Positions 23,617 to 36,083 of a DNA stretch of 64,000 bases are shown one piece after another; position 1 is the stretch's first letter, and each line of letters starts with the position of its first letter. Origin of the DNA: Mantis religiosa (taxonomy: Eukaryota > Arthropoda > Insecta > Mantodea > Mantidae); NCBI GenBank assembly GCA_030765055.1, contig CM060947.1:264604886-264668885 (forward strand). Direction: 5' to 3'. The notes under the pieces were generated by a model. That model searched no databases. It was not told the origin of the DNA and saw nothing but the letters and a program-made list of their open reading frames with translations. A program made the position numbers and the translations under genes.

Positions 23617-24222
23617 GCATAAAATTTCTGGGTCTTCAAGTGGACAGATGTTTAGATTGGAAAGCTCACATAACCTAAACTCAGCTCTGCCTGTTATGTT
23701 ATCCGAGAGCTGGTAAATGTGAGTTGTATTGACACACTTAAATTAGTATATTATGCATACTTTAACTCTATTATGGAATATGGAATATTATTTTGGGGGA
23801 ACTCAGTAGATAGTAAAAGTATATTTCTTATGCAAAAGAGGGTTATAGGAATCATTACTAACACCCACAACAGATGCTCCTGTAAAGATCTTTTTAGAAG
23901 ATTGAAGATATTAACGCTTCCTTGTATGTATATATTCTCGATCCTAGAATTCTTTGTATGCAGTCGTGTCTTACTTGCAACAAATAATGTATTTCACAAA
24001 ATAAACAATAGACAAAAGTATAATATCCATTATCCCAGTACTAAATTATCTTGCTTCCAGAAAGATGTGTATTATGAAACTATCAAAATATTTGGCACAC
24101 TTCCTAATGTTCTTAAAGAAAAAGTTAATAATTTCGGTGCTTTTAAAAAAGCTGTTAGAGAGTACCTTTGCTCAAAATATTTTAATTCTGTACAAGAATA
24201 TCTGAATGACAAATTATCCTGA
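23617..24222 (+). pseudogene. LINE-A reverse transcriptase C-terminus (best-preserved copy)
   Basis: The segment begins KFLGLQVDRCLDWKAHI, the FLG-type block after the palm. After a break it is open from 23719 to the stop at 24222, with YYAYFNSIMEYGILFWGNS, then MQKRVIGIITNTHNRCSCK, LPCMYIFSI, FKKAVREYLC and YLNDKLS-stop. This is the conserved tail of CR1/jockey-like non-LTR reverse transcriptases. The catalytic domain is missing. The 167-residue frame is open but has no promoter or partner, so it is a dead fragment. Confidence 0.78.
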
Positions 24223-24575
24223 TAATGATTCTGTAGCTCTGTAAGTAGTATCCAACTATTCCAATGACAAAGCATTACCAATAACTCTTTTATGCAAGTT
24301 GAAAGTTTATTTTTAATGTATATGTATTTAATAAATAACAAGAATGGTATCCATTGCAAAAAGGTTGAGACGTACTGGCATAAGACAAGTGAAAGCTGGT
24401 TTGTTTTCCATATTGTTGTTCATATTGCCTGTAAACTATAATATGTGTCTTATGTTAACTTTTGTACATATATATGCTATTAAACTTTATACCTCTGGAT
24501 ATGTTAAACGTTCACCGCCTTTTCTGGCTACAAGTGAACCTACTGAACGCAAATCAATCTAATCCAATCTATGGT
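23617..24575 (+). mobile_element. LINE-A copy 2 (5'-truncated)
   Basis: Reverse transcriptase C-terminus followed by a ~350-bp 3' UTR ending ATCAATCTAATCCAATCTA near 24571. The 3' UTR is strongly similar to 8827-9100 on the minus strand, which is why both encode the same chance peptide (LTFVHIYAIKLYTSG). The 5' end begins abruptly in the thumb domain, the usual result of incomplete reverse transcription. Confidence 0.8.
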
Positions 24576-24876
24576 GCTAATAATTATCTTGTATACATAA
24601 TTTCGTTTTGTCTAAGGTTAAACGGCCGGTTAGGGGTAAACGGCGCTGTACAACCTTTCTCTTGTGGCACCTCTGATGAGTGATGGCAGCGTAAGTTCTA
24701 TCTGGAAATGTTAGTGACTCTGCTGTGCTCTGATTACCCATTTAGCTATCCTAAATCGAAGTAATAATTCAAAAACCTCTTATGTAACTATCGCTGAGCA
24801 ATGGAACAACATTTTAAGTTAAAAACAATATGGTAGTCAAAACTACATTAAATTATGTCATCATTATCACCATTGC
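24576..24876. other. No recognisable gene
   Basis: Short unique AT-rich spacer between LINE-A and the SINE-derived array. Confidence 0.35.
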
Positions 24877-24985
24877 GCGCCTAGATAGGGTAGATACTAT
24901 CGTGTCTGCCCAACGTTTAATAGTTGCCAAGTTCAAATCTCAGTCAGGGCGAGTTACTTCGATAAGGTTCTTCCAGGATCTTCCC
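24877..24985 (+). mobile_element. SINE-4 tRNA-like head at the start of the 108-bp array
   Basis: The sequence has GCGCGCCTAGATAGGGTAG, CGTGTCTGCCC, AGTTCAAATCTCAGTCAGGG (B-box-like), then GATAAGGTTC. It aligns with the reverse complement of 56016-55920, the head of a complete SINE-4. It is followed directly by the tail unit, as in the single-copy SINE. Confidence 0.7.
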
Positions 24986-27000
24986 TTCACCTGAACGATG
25001 AATGTCTGGTAACTCTAAACTCTATGTACCCCGTACTCATTTGAACATTATTTCATTCATCGTCTGATATGACTTAACGTTGGAGGTTTTCTCTTATCCT
25101 GGAAGATGAATGTCTGGTAACTCTAAGCTCTATGTACCCTGTACTTATTTGAACATCATTTCATTCATCGTCCGATATGACTTAACGTTGGAGGTTTTCT
25201 CTTATCCTGAAAGATGAATGTCTGGTAACTCTAAGCTCTATGTACCCTGTACTCATTTGAACATCATTTCATTCATCGTCCGATATGACTTAACGTTGGA
25301 GGTTTTCTCTTATCCTGAAAGATGAATGTCTGGTAACTCTAAGCTCTATGTACCCTGTACTTATTTGAACATCATTTCATTCATCGTCCGATATGACTTA
25401 ACGTTGGAGGTTTTCTCTTATCCTGAAAGATGAATGTCTGGTAACTCTAAGCTCTATGTACCCTGTACTCATTTGAACATCATTTCATTCATCGTCCGAT
25501 ATGACTTAACGTTGGAGGTTTTCTCTTATCCTGAAAGATGAATGTCTGGTAACTCTAAGCTCTATGTACCCTGTACTCATTTGAACATCATTTCATTCAT
25601 CGTCCGATATGACTCAACGTTGGAGGTTTTCTCTTATCCTGAAAGATGAATGTCTGGTAACTCTAAGCTCTATGTACCCTGTAATTATTTGAACATCTTT
25701 TTATTCATCATCCGATATGACTTAACGTTGGAGGTTTTCTCTTATCCTAAAAGATGAATGTCTGGTCACTCTAAGCTCTATGTAACCTGTACTCATTTGC
25801 ACATCATTTCATTCATCGTCCGATATGACTTAACGTTGAAGGTTTTCTCTTATACTGAAAGATGAATGTCTGGTAACTCTAAGCTCTATGTACCCTGTAC
25901 TCATTTGAACATCATTTCATTCATCGTCCGATATGACTTAAAGTTGGAGGTTTTCTCTTATCCTGAAAGATGAATGTCTGGTAACTCAAAGCTCTATGTA
26001 ACCTGTACTCATTTGCACATCATTTCATTCATCCTCCGATATGACTTAACGTTGAAGGTTTTCTCTTATACTGAAAGATGAATGTCTGGTAACTCTAAGC
26101 TCTATGTACCCTGTACTTATTTGAACATCATTTCATTCATCGTCCGATATGACTTAACGTTGGAGGTTTTATCTTATCCTGAAAGATGAATGTCTGGGAA
26201 CTCTAAGCTCTATGTACCCTGTACTCATTTGAACATCATTTCATTCATCGTCCGATATGACTTAACTTTGAAGGTTTTCTCTTCTGCAAGATGAATGTCT
26301 GATAACTCTAAGCTCTATGTACCCTGTACTCATTTGAACATCATTTCATTCATCCTCCGATATGACTTAACGTTGGAGGTTTTCTCCTATCCTGAAAGAT
26401 GAATGTCTGGTAACTCTAAGCTCTATGTACCCTGTACTAATTTGAACATCATTTCATTCATCGTCCGATATGACTTAACGTTGGAGGTTTCCTCTAATAC
26501 TGAAAGATGAATATCTGGTAACCCTAAGCTCTATGTACTCTGTACTCATTTAAACATCATTTCATTTATCGTCCAATATGACTTAACGTTGGAGGTTTTC
26601 TCTTATCCTGAAAGATGAATGTCTGGTAACTCTAAGCTTTATGTACCCTGTACTCATTTGAACATCATTTCATTCATCGTCCAATATGACTTAACGTTGG
26701 AGGTTTTCTCTTATCCTGATAGATGAATGTCTGGTAACTCTAAGCTCTATGTACCCTGTACTCATTTGAACATCATTTTATTCATCGTCCGATATGACTT
26801 AACGTTGGAGGTTTTCTCTTATCCTGAAAGATGAATGTCTGGTAACTCTAAGCTCTATGTACCCTGTACTCATTTGAACATCATTTCATTCATCGACCGT
26901 TATGACTTAACGTTGGAGGTTTTCTCTTATCCTGAAAGATGAATGTCTAGTAACTCTAAGATCTATGCACCCTGTACTCGTTTGAGCATCGTTTCATCGT
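24986..27000 (+). repeat. 108-bp minisatellite derived from the SINE-4 tail (~18-19 units)
   Basis: The unit contains GATGAATGTCTGGTAACTC, then TACCCTGTACTCATTTGAAC, then CGATATGACTTAACGTTGGA and TTTTCTCTTATCCTGAAA. Starts such as 25211, 25319 and 25427 are exactly 108 bp apart. Units are nearly identical in the centre and diverge at the right end. The SINE-4 copy at 55817-56016 carries exactly one such tail unit. Confidence 0.95.
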
Positions 27001-27744
27001 AATGTTTATGCAATTTCTCATACAGAATTCATTCGGAATGAGGAATGGTTCAGAGAAAATTACTTTTGAAGTTTTTTCCATACAAATTGTAGTAAATTTT
27101 TAATGTTTGATCTTGTAATCATGTTTGTGTTTGTTTGCTTGTTTCTTGTTAGTGTGACGTCACTTGTTTTATCTAAATACTGCATGGAATTTTTAACTTT
27201 GCAAAATTATTGAATGAATTACATCGTCACTTGCGAAGTGTGGAATTTTCAAGCACAAACCTTCACTGCGGCTAACAGTGGAAGCAATCCTAGAGATTTT
27301 GCTGCAAACGCTCAAACTATCAAAAATACATTCTGTTGGATACAAAGAAAACAGTTTGGGAACTAAATTGAAAGTAAATATAGCGAAATATTATCAACAA
27401 ATATTGAGAAAATATATCCCTCAAGCGTTTCGAAAATGTTGGTAGTTAAACTCGACATTTTCCCGTAAAATATTCACCGTGATGTTTCGAGAGATTTTCC
27501 GCAGCTAGGAAGTTCGATTCCAGGTGAGAGTAGTTCTGAAAATGGAAATGTTCAGCTATTTGCAGTGATACAAGTATGACAATAGTTTATGAAGTGATTT
27601 ATGAAATCTACCTCGGACATATTAAGCTTGTCAGCACTTTTTCCGGGCTTTTCGAACTCACTTTTTGTTATGGTGCTTAGTAAGAGGCGAGTCGGTAAAG
27701 TAAGGTCTCCAATTTTATTTAATATTGAAAACATATTTATTGTA
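27001..27744. other. No recognisable gene
   Basis: AT-rich unique sequence. Frames at 27552-27734 (minus) and 27601-27975 (plus) overlap a mariner relic edge and show no independent domain. Confidence 0.35.
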
Positions 27745-29741
<1,997 letters not shown>

Positions 29742-29749
29742 TGTACGAG

Positions 29750-29812
29750 ACTCATCCTGTTGACCTCTTGAACGTGAGGTAGAAACGCTACCATCTACGT
29801 TGAGGCGAGTAA
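29750..29812 (-). mobile_element. SINE-4 head relic next to (TAA)n
   Basis: CTCTTGAACGTGAGGTAG, then ACGCTACCATCTACGTTGAGG, matches the SINE-4 head at 55970-56016 (TCTTGTACGTGAGGCAG, then ACGCTACGATCTACG). On the minus strand the head is followed directly by the (TTA)n tract instead of the usual tail. Confidence 0.55.
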
Positions 29813-29944
29813 ACCATAAAACAGATATAATTCCAAAGTCTTCAAATAGCAAACAATTCTTAAAGTATATGGCAAACGCCAAATTGCTAACGTACGAAAG
29901 CTCTTCAATAAAGAATTATCACAATTTTTTTTTTTTTTTTTTTT

Positions 29945-30819
29945 TTTGTCATTGTAACTTTACTAATCCTCATAATCTCGAAGCTCCTTCTCAAAATAGT
30001 CTCCCCTGAACGCGATGCACTTGACCCAGCGTTTCTGTCAGTCTTCAAGGACATACTGGAAACCAGTTTTTGAGATTCTAGACTCCAACTGAGTCTTGTC
30101 GCTGCTGCTATGTGACCGATCGTTTGGCGACGATCCTCGTTGATGTTCTGGCGGACCTTTTCAATGTTCTCCTCATTTCGCGATGTTGAAGGGCGTCCAG
30201 AACGAGCTTGGTCTTCAACACACATCTCACCACGTCCAGAGGTCCAGAGGTATTCCTAGTCGGGCGGGGCTATTTTTCTTTTTCCCCGTCCGGGTGTCTT
30301 ACGCTGCAGTACCTAGCCGCCTTGCGGCTGAGCCTGTGAAATGAGCTAGTATTTGGTTCCATATTCTGCTGGGGTGTTTGAATTTATTTGGAGTTTGGAA
30401 TGGGTTGCCCCTTTGAGTTAAATCTCGTGGGCAGCTGCACTTAATCGTTCCCCCGTTTTGGGAGACACGAATTAATTTTTTGCTCCGTTTTGGGTACGGG
30501 TTGTGTAGCGCTTGATCCATCAGGCGTAAAAATTGTTCCCAGAGACATCTGGGGTTTTCCCTGGGTTAACCAAGGGGCCCCAAGACTTCTCTCGACAGTC
30601 TGAAGGACGGCAAGCGTCTGTGATCTCTCTGGTCAAACCTTTAAAGCGCCCAAACCACTTGAAAACCTGTATGCGGCTCATAGCGTCCTCCTGGAAAGCT
30701 TCCTGAAGCATTTGGTGTCTCTCCGTTGCAGTTTTTTTTTTAAGCAGGAAACAAAATTTCACAGACACTCTTTGTTCTTTTAAAGTTGCCATAACGACTT
30801 CGCAGAGGTAACCCATCAA
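29945..30819 (-). pseudogene. Mariner-G/B transposase fusion relic
   Basis: The segment 30819-30640 reads MATLKEQRVSVKFCFLLKKK, then MLQEAFQEDAMSRIQVFKWF, a mariner helix-turn-helix. After the insertion, 30225-30090 continues VEDQARSGRPSTSRNEENIE, then RQTIGHIAAATRLS. At about 30075 the sequence switches to the end of mariner-B. All three catalytic Asp regions are absent because of the deletion at the junction. Confidence 0.7.
30246..30635. mobile_element. GC-richer insertion of unknown class inside the mariner relic
   Basis: The coding relic reads FGRFKGLTR before it and VEDQARSG after it, adjacent residues in this transposase family, so the ~390 bp between are an insertion. Content is GC-richer than its surroundings (GGGGCCCC, CGGGCGGGGC, CCGCCTTGCGGC). 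No coding domain is recognised; it could be a 5' fragment of a non-LTR element. Confidence 0.5.
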
Positions 30820-31014
30820 CTGTCAGAGAAACACAATACCACACTTGCACGTTCAGCTCCACACTAACGCCTTCTGCACAGCTGTATCATAAAGGTCTCT
30901 ACTAACACCATCTAGCGTCAGAGCCCTGCAATACGTCTACGAGTGGCAGCGGTTTCTTTTGGGTCCCCCCTCGAATAGCTACCTATCTTGAGGTGGAAAC
31001 GTTTGAGCTTTGGT

Positions 31015-31026
<12 letters not shown>

Positions 31027-31057
<31 letters not shown>

Positions 31058-31276
31058 AGGCTGGTGTCGACTGTTTTTTAGGGATCGTCATGGAGTTATT
31101 CTAATCGATTATCTTCAAAAAGTAAAAACCATTACAGGAGCATACTACGCGTCATTGCTTGACAAGTTGGAGACATAACATGCGGAAGAACGGCCACATT
31201 TGCGGAAAAAAAGAAAATACTGACAAAGCACTGTCTCACACCTTAGCGGTTGCCATGGCGAAAATCCGCAAATCAA
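31027..31276 (+). pseudogene. Mariner-A catalytic fragment after a poly-T run
   Basis: After a T-run (31027-31056), sequence matching mariner-A encodes IDYLQKVKTITGAYYASLLDK and the following ERPHL region, ending before the second Asp. It is about 220 bp long and lacks both ends. Confidence 0.7.
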
Positions 31277-31994
31277 GAGACTATGCATTGTTTTAACAGA
31301 TTTATTCTAGAACTAAATGTCTAATAAACGCTGGTCTGCATTGCCTAGAAGAATATAATTTTATAAGAATAAATTATAAATTAATGAGGATGTAACAGGA
31401 CGTTTTACGACACCTAAAAGAGCTCTAAGGCTTTATTGTCTATGAATAATGAAAATGAAGTACGTGTCCAGCAGAGAGCGATGTATTTTCGATAGTTTAT
31501 TGGCATGCGATATTTTGGTTGTGAACGTCACAGTCCCCTGTATCGAAAGCAGACCATAATTCTGTTTGGTACGATATTGGAAAAAGGTCTTAGCAAGTTA
31601 ATGCGGTGTGAATTATGTCGATAAATTACTTCTAGTTCATATTTTGGCCAGCACAGTGGGACCAAAAATATTTATTACTGCGTGTAATTACTTGATCATA
31701 TTATTTGCACAATATCTCAATTGGATTTCCATAAAACGACTGGGATAAAACAGCAGCAGGGTTGTTTATATGGCGGTATATAAATTGTGCCGTGTGTCAC
31801 ACAAACAAAGCAGCATGGATAACATTTCCGGGAGTGAAATGCGGTCCGAATTTCCTTTACACGTGCCCACTCCCCTCACCCGCCAACTTTTTGTGGAGAT
31901 TCACCAGTACAGCGTGTTTCTAAACTCTTTAACAAAGTGCAAACACTTGTTTCACTATCTACATTCTACTGTTTGCTGCAGAACTCTCTGAATA
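31277..31994. other. No recognisable gene
   Basis: Unique AT-rich sequence up to the TA target of mariner-B copy a. Confidence 0.35.
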
Positions 31995-32387
31995 TTCGAG
32001 GGCTGTTCAATATAGAATGATGATAATTTTTACGTCATAATTTTTCGCACTAAAATGCAATTTTATTATATTCTGCTACCTTAATGCGAAACAAACACGC
32101 TGTAGTAGTTTCATTGTTGGTACTCATGGTTCCCGCCTGTGAGTGCCTGGCAAGTTCAGTATCGCCACAACCGCAATGGAGGTAACACGCGAGGAACAAT
32201 ATGCGGCTTTGAAATTCTGCTTTCGTCTCAACAAATCTTCAATCGAAACATCACATGTTACAGGAGGCTGAAACAGTACACTCCGTTTGTGAGTGTACAG
32301 GAAGAAGTACCGCTAGGCGAACAAAGACAGGTAAGGAAGAGTTGGTCATCACCCCCAAGAGGGAGTGAGTGAGTGTGTAGTGTTTTA

Positions 32388-32418
32388 GGGCCCGTCGACA
32401 ACAAGGTCATTTGGGCCC
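32388..32418 (-). promoter_or_regulatory. LINE-C 3' terminal hairpin
   Basis: The transcript sense (minus) reads GGGCCC, AAATGACC, TTGTTGTCGAC, GGGCCC, so the two GGGCCC blocks can pair. The same hairpin, plus orientation, makes up the 51-bp insertion at 36322-36372. Family knowledge: 3' stem-loops can be the reverse transcriptase recognition site in non-LTR elements; that role here is inference. Confidence 0.6.
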
Positions 32419-32565
32419 GAAGTTAACACTAAAACCTAAAAGATACACAAATTAAGCTAAAAGGTAAAATACAATAAAAACACTCAACTATTAGAAGTAC
32501 ATAAAAAAACCCGTCCCAAGTCTAATAATTTAAAATCTCTAAAATTAACAAATATAAAATGCAAG

Positions 32566-33096
32566 TCAGACTTGTTTATTAAAACCAATTTCCGCAACAA
32601 ACCGCAGTGCCTTAACCACGGCCACTGGGTCGTCCCCTAAAACACCCAGCAAGTTAGTCCTTAGGCCCAAAGACTGGCGAACGCGGGCGTACTGCGGGCA
32701 ATCAAGCAATACATGCCGCACAGTGAGGCGTACTGCACACGGAGCACACACAGGGGCCGGTTACCCTCTTAACAAATGGCCATGAGTCGCTCGTGTGTAT
32801 CCAATTCTCAGCCGGGTGAGTATCACCTCGGCCCGCCGGTTATCCCTGCAGGAAGTAGGCCATGGTTGTACGCTCTCCTTTATCGCCCGGAGTTGTGTGC
32901 CTTCCAAAGCTGTCCAGGAGTGCTGCCAAGCAGATAGGAGTTGGCGACGGAAAAAACGTTGTACATCCTGGTATGGCACCGTAGTTGTTAAACTCCGGGG
33001 CAAACGGCAAGCGGACTTACCAGCCGCGTCCGCCTCCTCGTTCCCAGAAATCCCCAAGAGGGAAGGCGTAGTGCCAGCTGGAAAACCAGGAGACAA
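32566..33096 (-). pseudogene. LINE-C RNase H end and zinc-knuckle domain
   Basis: The first frame (33096-32761) holds LLGISGNEEADAAGKSA, the last conserved block of a retroelement RNase H, then LTRLRIGYTRATHGHLL. The next frame (32751-32566) holds CAPCAVRLTVRHVLLDCPQY (Cys-x2-Cys-x8-His-x4-Cys), then ends KALRFVAEIGF. One frame break separates them. Elements of the I/R1/LOA-like groups carry RNase H downstream of the reverse transcriptase; the exact clade is not assigned. The copy at 40459-41060 shows the same order. Confidence 0.78.
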
Positions 33097-33700
33097 GTAA
33101 ATACTCTAACAGGAGTCACTCTTGTTCGGAACGTTGATGGACACAGTGGGGTAGGATGGTGACTTCACACTTAGCGATGTAAGAAATGCGTGTGTGTGTG
33201 AAACCCAGGCAAGAAGAGTAAGTGGTGATGAATAAAGAAAAGGCAAAAAAAGCAAAAAAAAAAAAAAAAAAACGAAGCAGTATGTTGTATACTACTCCTG
33301 GAATCAAAGAACCATACTCTCAGCTAGCTACGAACCCATAACCCGTCGTAATAAACTCAATAAAACCAATCCCACGCTTATACCCCCTCCCAAGCACGAG
33401 TACCCCCTCAAGACCTATGGAGAGTCTGTTCCTCCCTACAGTACAGCTCGAAGGTGGTTTAAAATGTTTAAAGAAAGGAGACAATCAATTTCAAAGGAAG
33501 GTGGACCCTGTGCTCCAGTTGCTGCTCTTACGGAAGAAAACATCAACACTGCTGCTGCCATTGTGAGAGAGGATTGATGAATTACCTTAAGATCACTTCC
33601 TGAAATAAGAACATTTCATTGGCTGCCACCCACACGTTGGTGACAGAAACGTTACACATGAGACGTGTTTGTGCGAGATGTGTTCCAAGACTTTTGATTT

Positions 33701-34319
33701 TTTTTTCCAGAAACTCCTCTCCCTCCAAATTGAAACGCCGCAAGTGTTGGGAGGCTATTGTTTTCCTTGTTTCTTTGTTTTGGGCGGTTAACATTCTTGG
33801 TACCCAACATGAACAAACTTTTGAGTAACCCAGTTGAATACTGGTCATCACACTGCCTTTACTGAGGGAGGTAATGCGACACAATTTACCTGTTGTTAAC
33901 CGGCGATCACCACGACTGATGTCATCGACTCGCTGAATGTTGCACGGAGTCACTGTCGCTTCGCTTTTCATCTGCCAATGGTGTTTGCCCTTCAGCTTCG
34001 TTACAGCGACGAACCCATCGTCTAGCAGTGCTGACATCCACCGTTGCATCACCATACACATTTTTTAGCCTTTCGTGAATGCGAATTGGTGTTTCACCTT
34101 CCGCAGTCAAAAATTCAATTACAGAACGCTGTCTAATACGAATGTTGGTGTCAACCATTTTCCAAGAGGATGCAGTGCTGCCACCTGTTGACTTAGGAAG
34201 TTACTACTGCAGGACATTGGAGAAGGTTTGGGGAATTGCGCCAAATTCAAAGTTTTCACATAACTTACTTATTTAAGAGGGATAAGTAGGAGGCATTACT
34301 TTTTGACCCACCCTCGTAT
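33701..34319 (-). pseudogene. Mariner-D N-terminal half
   Basis: The minus strand starts with a terminal repeat TACGAGGGTGGGTCAAAAAG (34319-34300) and encodes IRIRQRSVIEFLTAEGETP, then ATVDVSTARRWVRR (34158-33980). After breaks it continues GDRRLTTGKLC, then VCSCWVPRMLT and NLEGEEFLEK (to about 33700). It is cut before the first catalytic Asp and fused head-to-head with mariner-B copy a. Confidence 0.78.
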
Positions 34320-34334
34320 CTTCTAAGTTCTTCT

Positions 34335-34580
34335 GGCCACGCCGTGGCTCAATGGTTAGACCGCTTGGCTATCACCAAGGCGGCCCGGGTTCGATCCCAG
34401 GTGATCGCAAAGTGAGATATGTGGTGAACAACACGGCGTTGGGGCGGGTTTTCTCCGGTACCTCCGGTTTCCCCCGCCATCTCATTCCACCGGTGCTCCA
34501 TCTTCATCTCATGTATCACCAGTGTCACCGCCTGCGGTGCCGTATGTAGTAAAAGCCGGCGTTAAACACTACACATTTAT
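34335..34580 (+). mobile_element. SINE-2, tRNA-derived, with perfect 14-bp target duplication
   Basis: The head GCCGTGGCTCAATGGTTAGA, then GGGTTCGATCCCAGG supplies A- and B-box sequences. The body has TTTTCTCCGGTACCTCCGG and ends GCCGGCGTTAAACACTACA, then CATTTAT. TTCTAAGTTCTTCT occurs at 34321-34334 and again at 34581-34594. Perfect duplications and intact boxes suggest a young insertion. It is not a functional tRNA gene. Confidence 0.88.
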
Positions 34581-34865
34581 TTCTAAGTTCTTCTAAAAGC
34601 CTAAGATACTTTTTTGCAACTGTTCTAGCAAAACTTTCCGTGTATCCTTAATATTCCATACTTTAGGTATTATAGAACGTGGTAAATCTTTTGTTTTCCT
34701 CTCCGTTGTTGACACGTTGTTACCATCGTCTTGCCACACGCTCACTAACGACACCTTCTTCTTCCACTTCACATATTCTTCGAGCTGCGACAGCGACTTT
34801 ATAATCTTGTTTCTAGTAGTGTTTTAGAAGTACTCTAAGTTCAAACTTTGCTATCTCCATTTTGT
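34581..34865 (-). pseudogene. Mariner-F DNA-binding-domain relic
   Basis: The minus strand from about 34861 reads MEIAKFELRVLLKHY-stop, then ICEVEEEGVVSERVARRW, then (shifted) a PKVWNI-like segment. This layout matches the helix-turn-helix region and hinge of mariner-type transposases. Stops and frameshifts are frequent. SINE-2 and the end of mariner-D inserted into or next to it. Confidence 0.55.
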
Positions 34866-35821
34866 GATTGTTTATTAACAATTGAAGACTGGTACATGCT
34901 CGCAATGTACGGAACACAAGCCATGGCATCCTGTAAATAGCATTGCCAAACCAAAGAAATCAAACAGATTTTCCAACAGAACACCAAAATAAAAAACAAA
35001 ATTGTGTGTACTTAAGACCACACGACAGAAGTGAAAACTTAAGAACTATTAACTAAAAATTATTTTTAAAATTATTTTTAAAAATTTAATGTTGACACTC
35101 ATTCTTGCGCAAAGAGGGCAGTTGGGAGCTAAACATTTTATGTCTTACGCTAAGCTAGGCCGACTCCACAGAGTTGGGCATGACGCTAAGTGTACTCACA
35201 AATGAAAATACTCTGAAACAACTGAATGACGACGGACTAGCGACCTAGCAAAGAAGGTTATACATAAAGGATGTATAATGGAATTAAAATCAAATCACAA
35301 TCATTTTTCATATTTTATTTCTTGCTGCTTAATTGCACTTTTATTTTTAATAAAAATACAAGTTCATACATATCTTATAACATAATTATATGATATTCAT
35401 TTGCTTATTTCTATATTTTTTTAATATTTGGAAATGTTTGCTTACGTATACATTTTACACATGTACATATCTCTACATATAGTCATTACTCCATATTTTA
35501 TTACACGTCCGTACATATTTTCATATATATTTTATTACATGTCATATTCAATTCAAATGTTTTGTCACAACTGATACTAATATTAATACATTTTCTTGAC
35601 CCGCAGTCAGTCTTTCAGTTTGTGGAAAAACATAACCTATAAGTTGAAAATGAAAATAACGCTAAACGTCATTTTAATACGTGATAATTGCAGTATTTGC
35701 GTGTTATTACATTTAATTTATTGATGTTTTACGTTTTACAACTCACAATAAACAGAAATTGCAAATAAAAATAACCAGTTCTTAAATGAAATATCTCTTT
35801 CACGAATTACTAAACACTTTT

Positions 35822-36083
35822 TTTTTTTTCTTATTTTGCTTGTGGTCATATTGGCGGCCGTTCTCCTTTGGAATATACTGAAGGCGTTAACTCGTCATCT
35901 TTGGTTTTTAATCATTAGATCACGCACACATTCACAATCTCATTCATACTTCCAGACTCTGGGGAAGATGATGAATTATCTTGGTCGGAGAAAAATCCCC
36001 ACCCCCCCCCCACCGCCGGAAATCGAACACGGGACCCCTAGCATGGTAGGCAGGTGCTCTACCGACTGAGCTACGTGGCCAGC
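35822..36083 (-). mobile_element. SINE-1 copy 2, minus orientation
   Basis: The reverse complement of the SINE at 2446-2723: B-box region GGAAATCGAACACGGGACC and A-box region TGCTCTACCGACTGAGCTA near 36015-36073. A T-run (A-tail) is at 35821-35829. The target duplication CTAAACACTTTT lies at 35810-35821 and 36084-36095. The paralogous site near 50625 reads CCTAACACTTTTGTTTCC with no insert, confirming both edges. Confidence 0.92.

Larger units (their letters stand above)
29891..30979 (-). mobile_element. Chimeric mariner: mariner-G 5' half joined to mariner-B 3' end
   Basis: The minus strand starts with a terminal-repeat-like TTCGAGGGGGGACCCAAAAG near 30975 and encodes a mariner-G N-terminus. 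It ends with a mariner-B C-terminus (KRWVKCIAFRGDYFEKE) and a mariner-B-like end (TTCTTTATTGAAGAGC) near 29891-29914. The two ends are not complementary, so this is not a normal transposon. A 390-bp insertion splits the N-terminal part, and a poly-T run lies at 29925-29947. Confidence 0.65.
32370..33408 (-). mobile_element. LINE-C copy 1 (RNase-H-bearing non-LTR element, 5'-truncated)
   Basis: On the minus strand this carries the end of an RNase H domain, a zinc-knuckle region, a ~170-bp 3' UTR, a 3' hairpin (32418-32388) and a tail CTAAAACACTACACACTCAC. It lies inside mariner-B copy a. The right part (33130-33408), including an A/T run near 33255, may be further inserted sequence. Confidence 0.75.
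31995..33700 (+). mobile_element. Mariner-B copy a (5' half), split by LINE-C
   Basis: The 5' terminal repeat CGAGGGCTGTTCAATATAG lies at 31997 after a TA. Coding starts at ATGGAGGTAACACGCGAGG (about 32176) and breaks at about 32269, resuming at 33409 with TATGGAGAGTCTGTTCCTCC. The transposase N-terminus (MEVTREEQYAALKFCFRLNK) continues to ETLHMRRVCAR near 33680, then joins mariner-D in opposite orientation at about 33700. Confidence 0.75.

Noticed and set aside
24344..24562. Conserved 72-residue protein shared with 8827-9024
   Set aside because: The similarity is DNA homology between two LINE-A 3' UTR copies; frames differ at the N-termini and follow the reverse transcriptase stop.
24986..27000. 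CRISPR array
   Set aside because: Units repeat over their whole 108-bp length with no variable spacers; the unit is a SINE tail in a eukaryotic context. The same reasoning excludes the 36-, 85-, 105-, 121-, 145- and 180-bp arrays.
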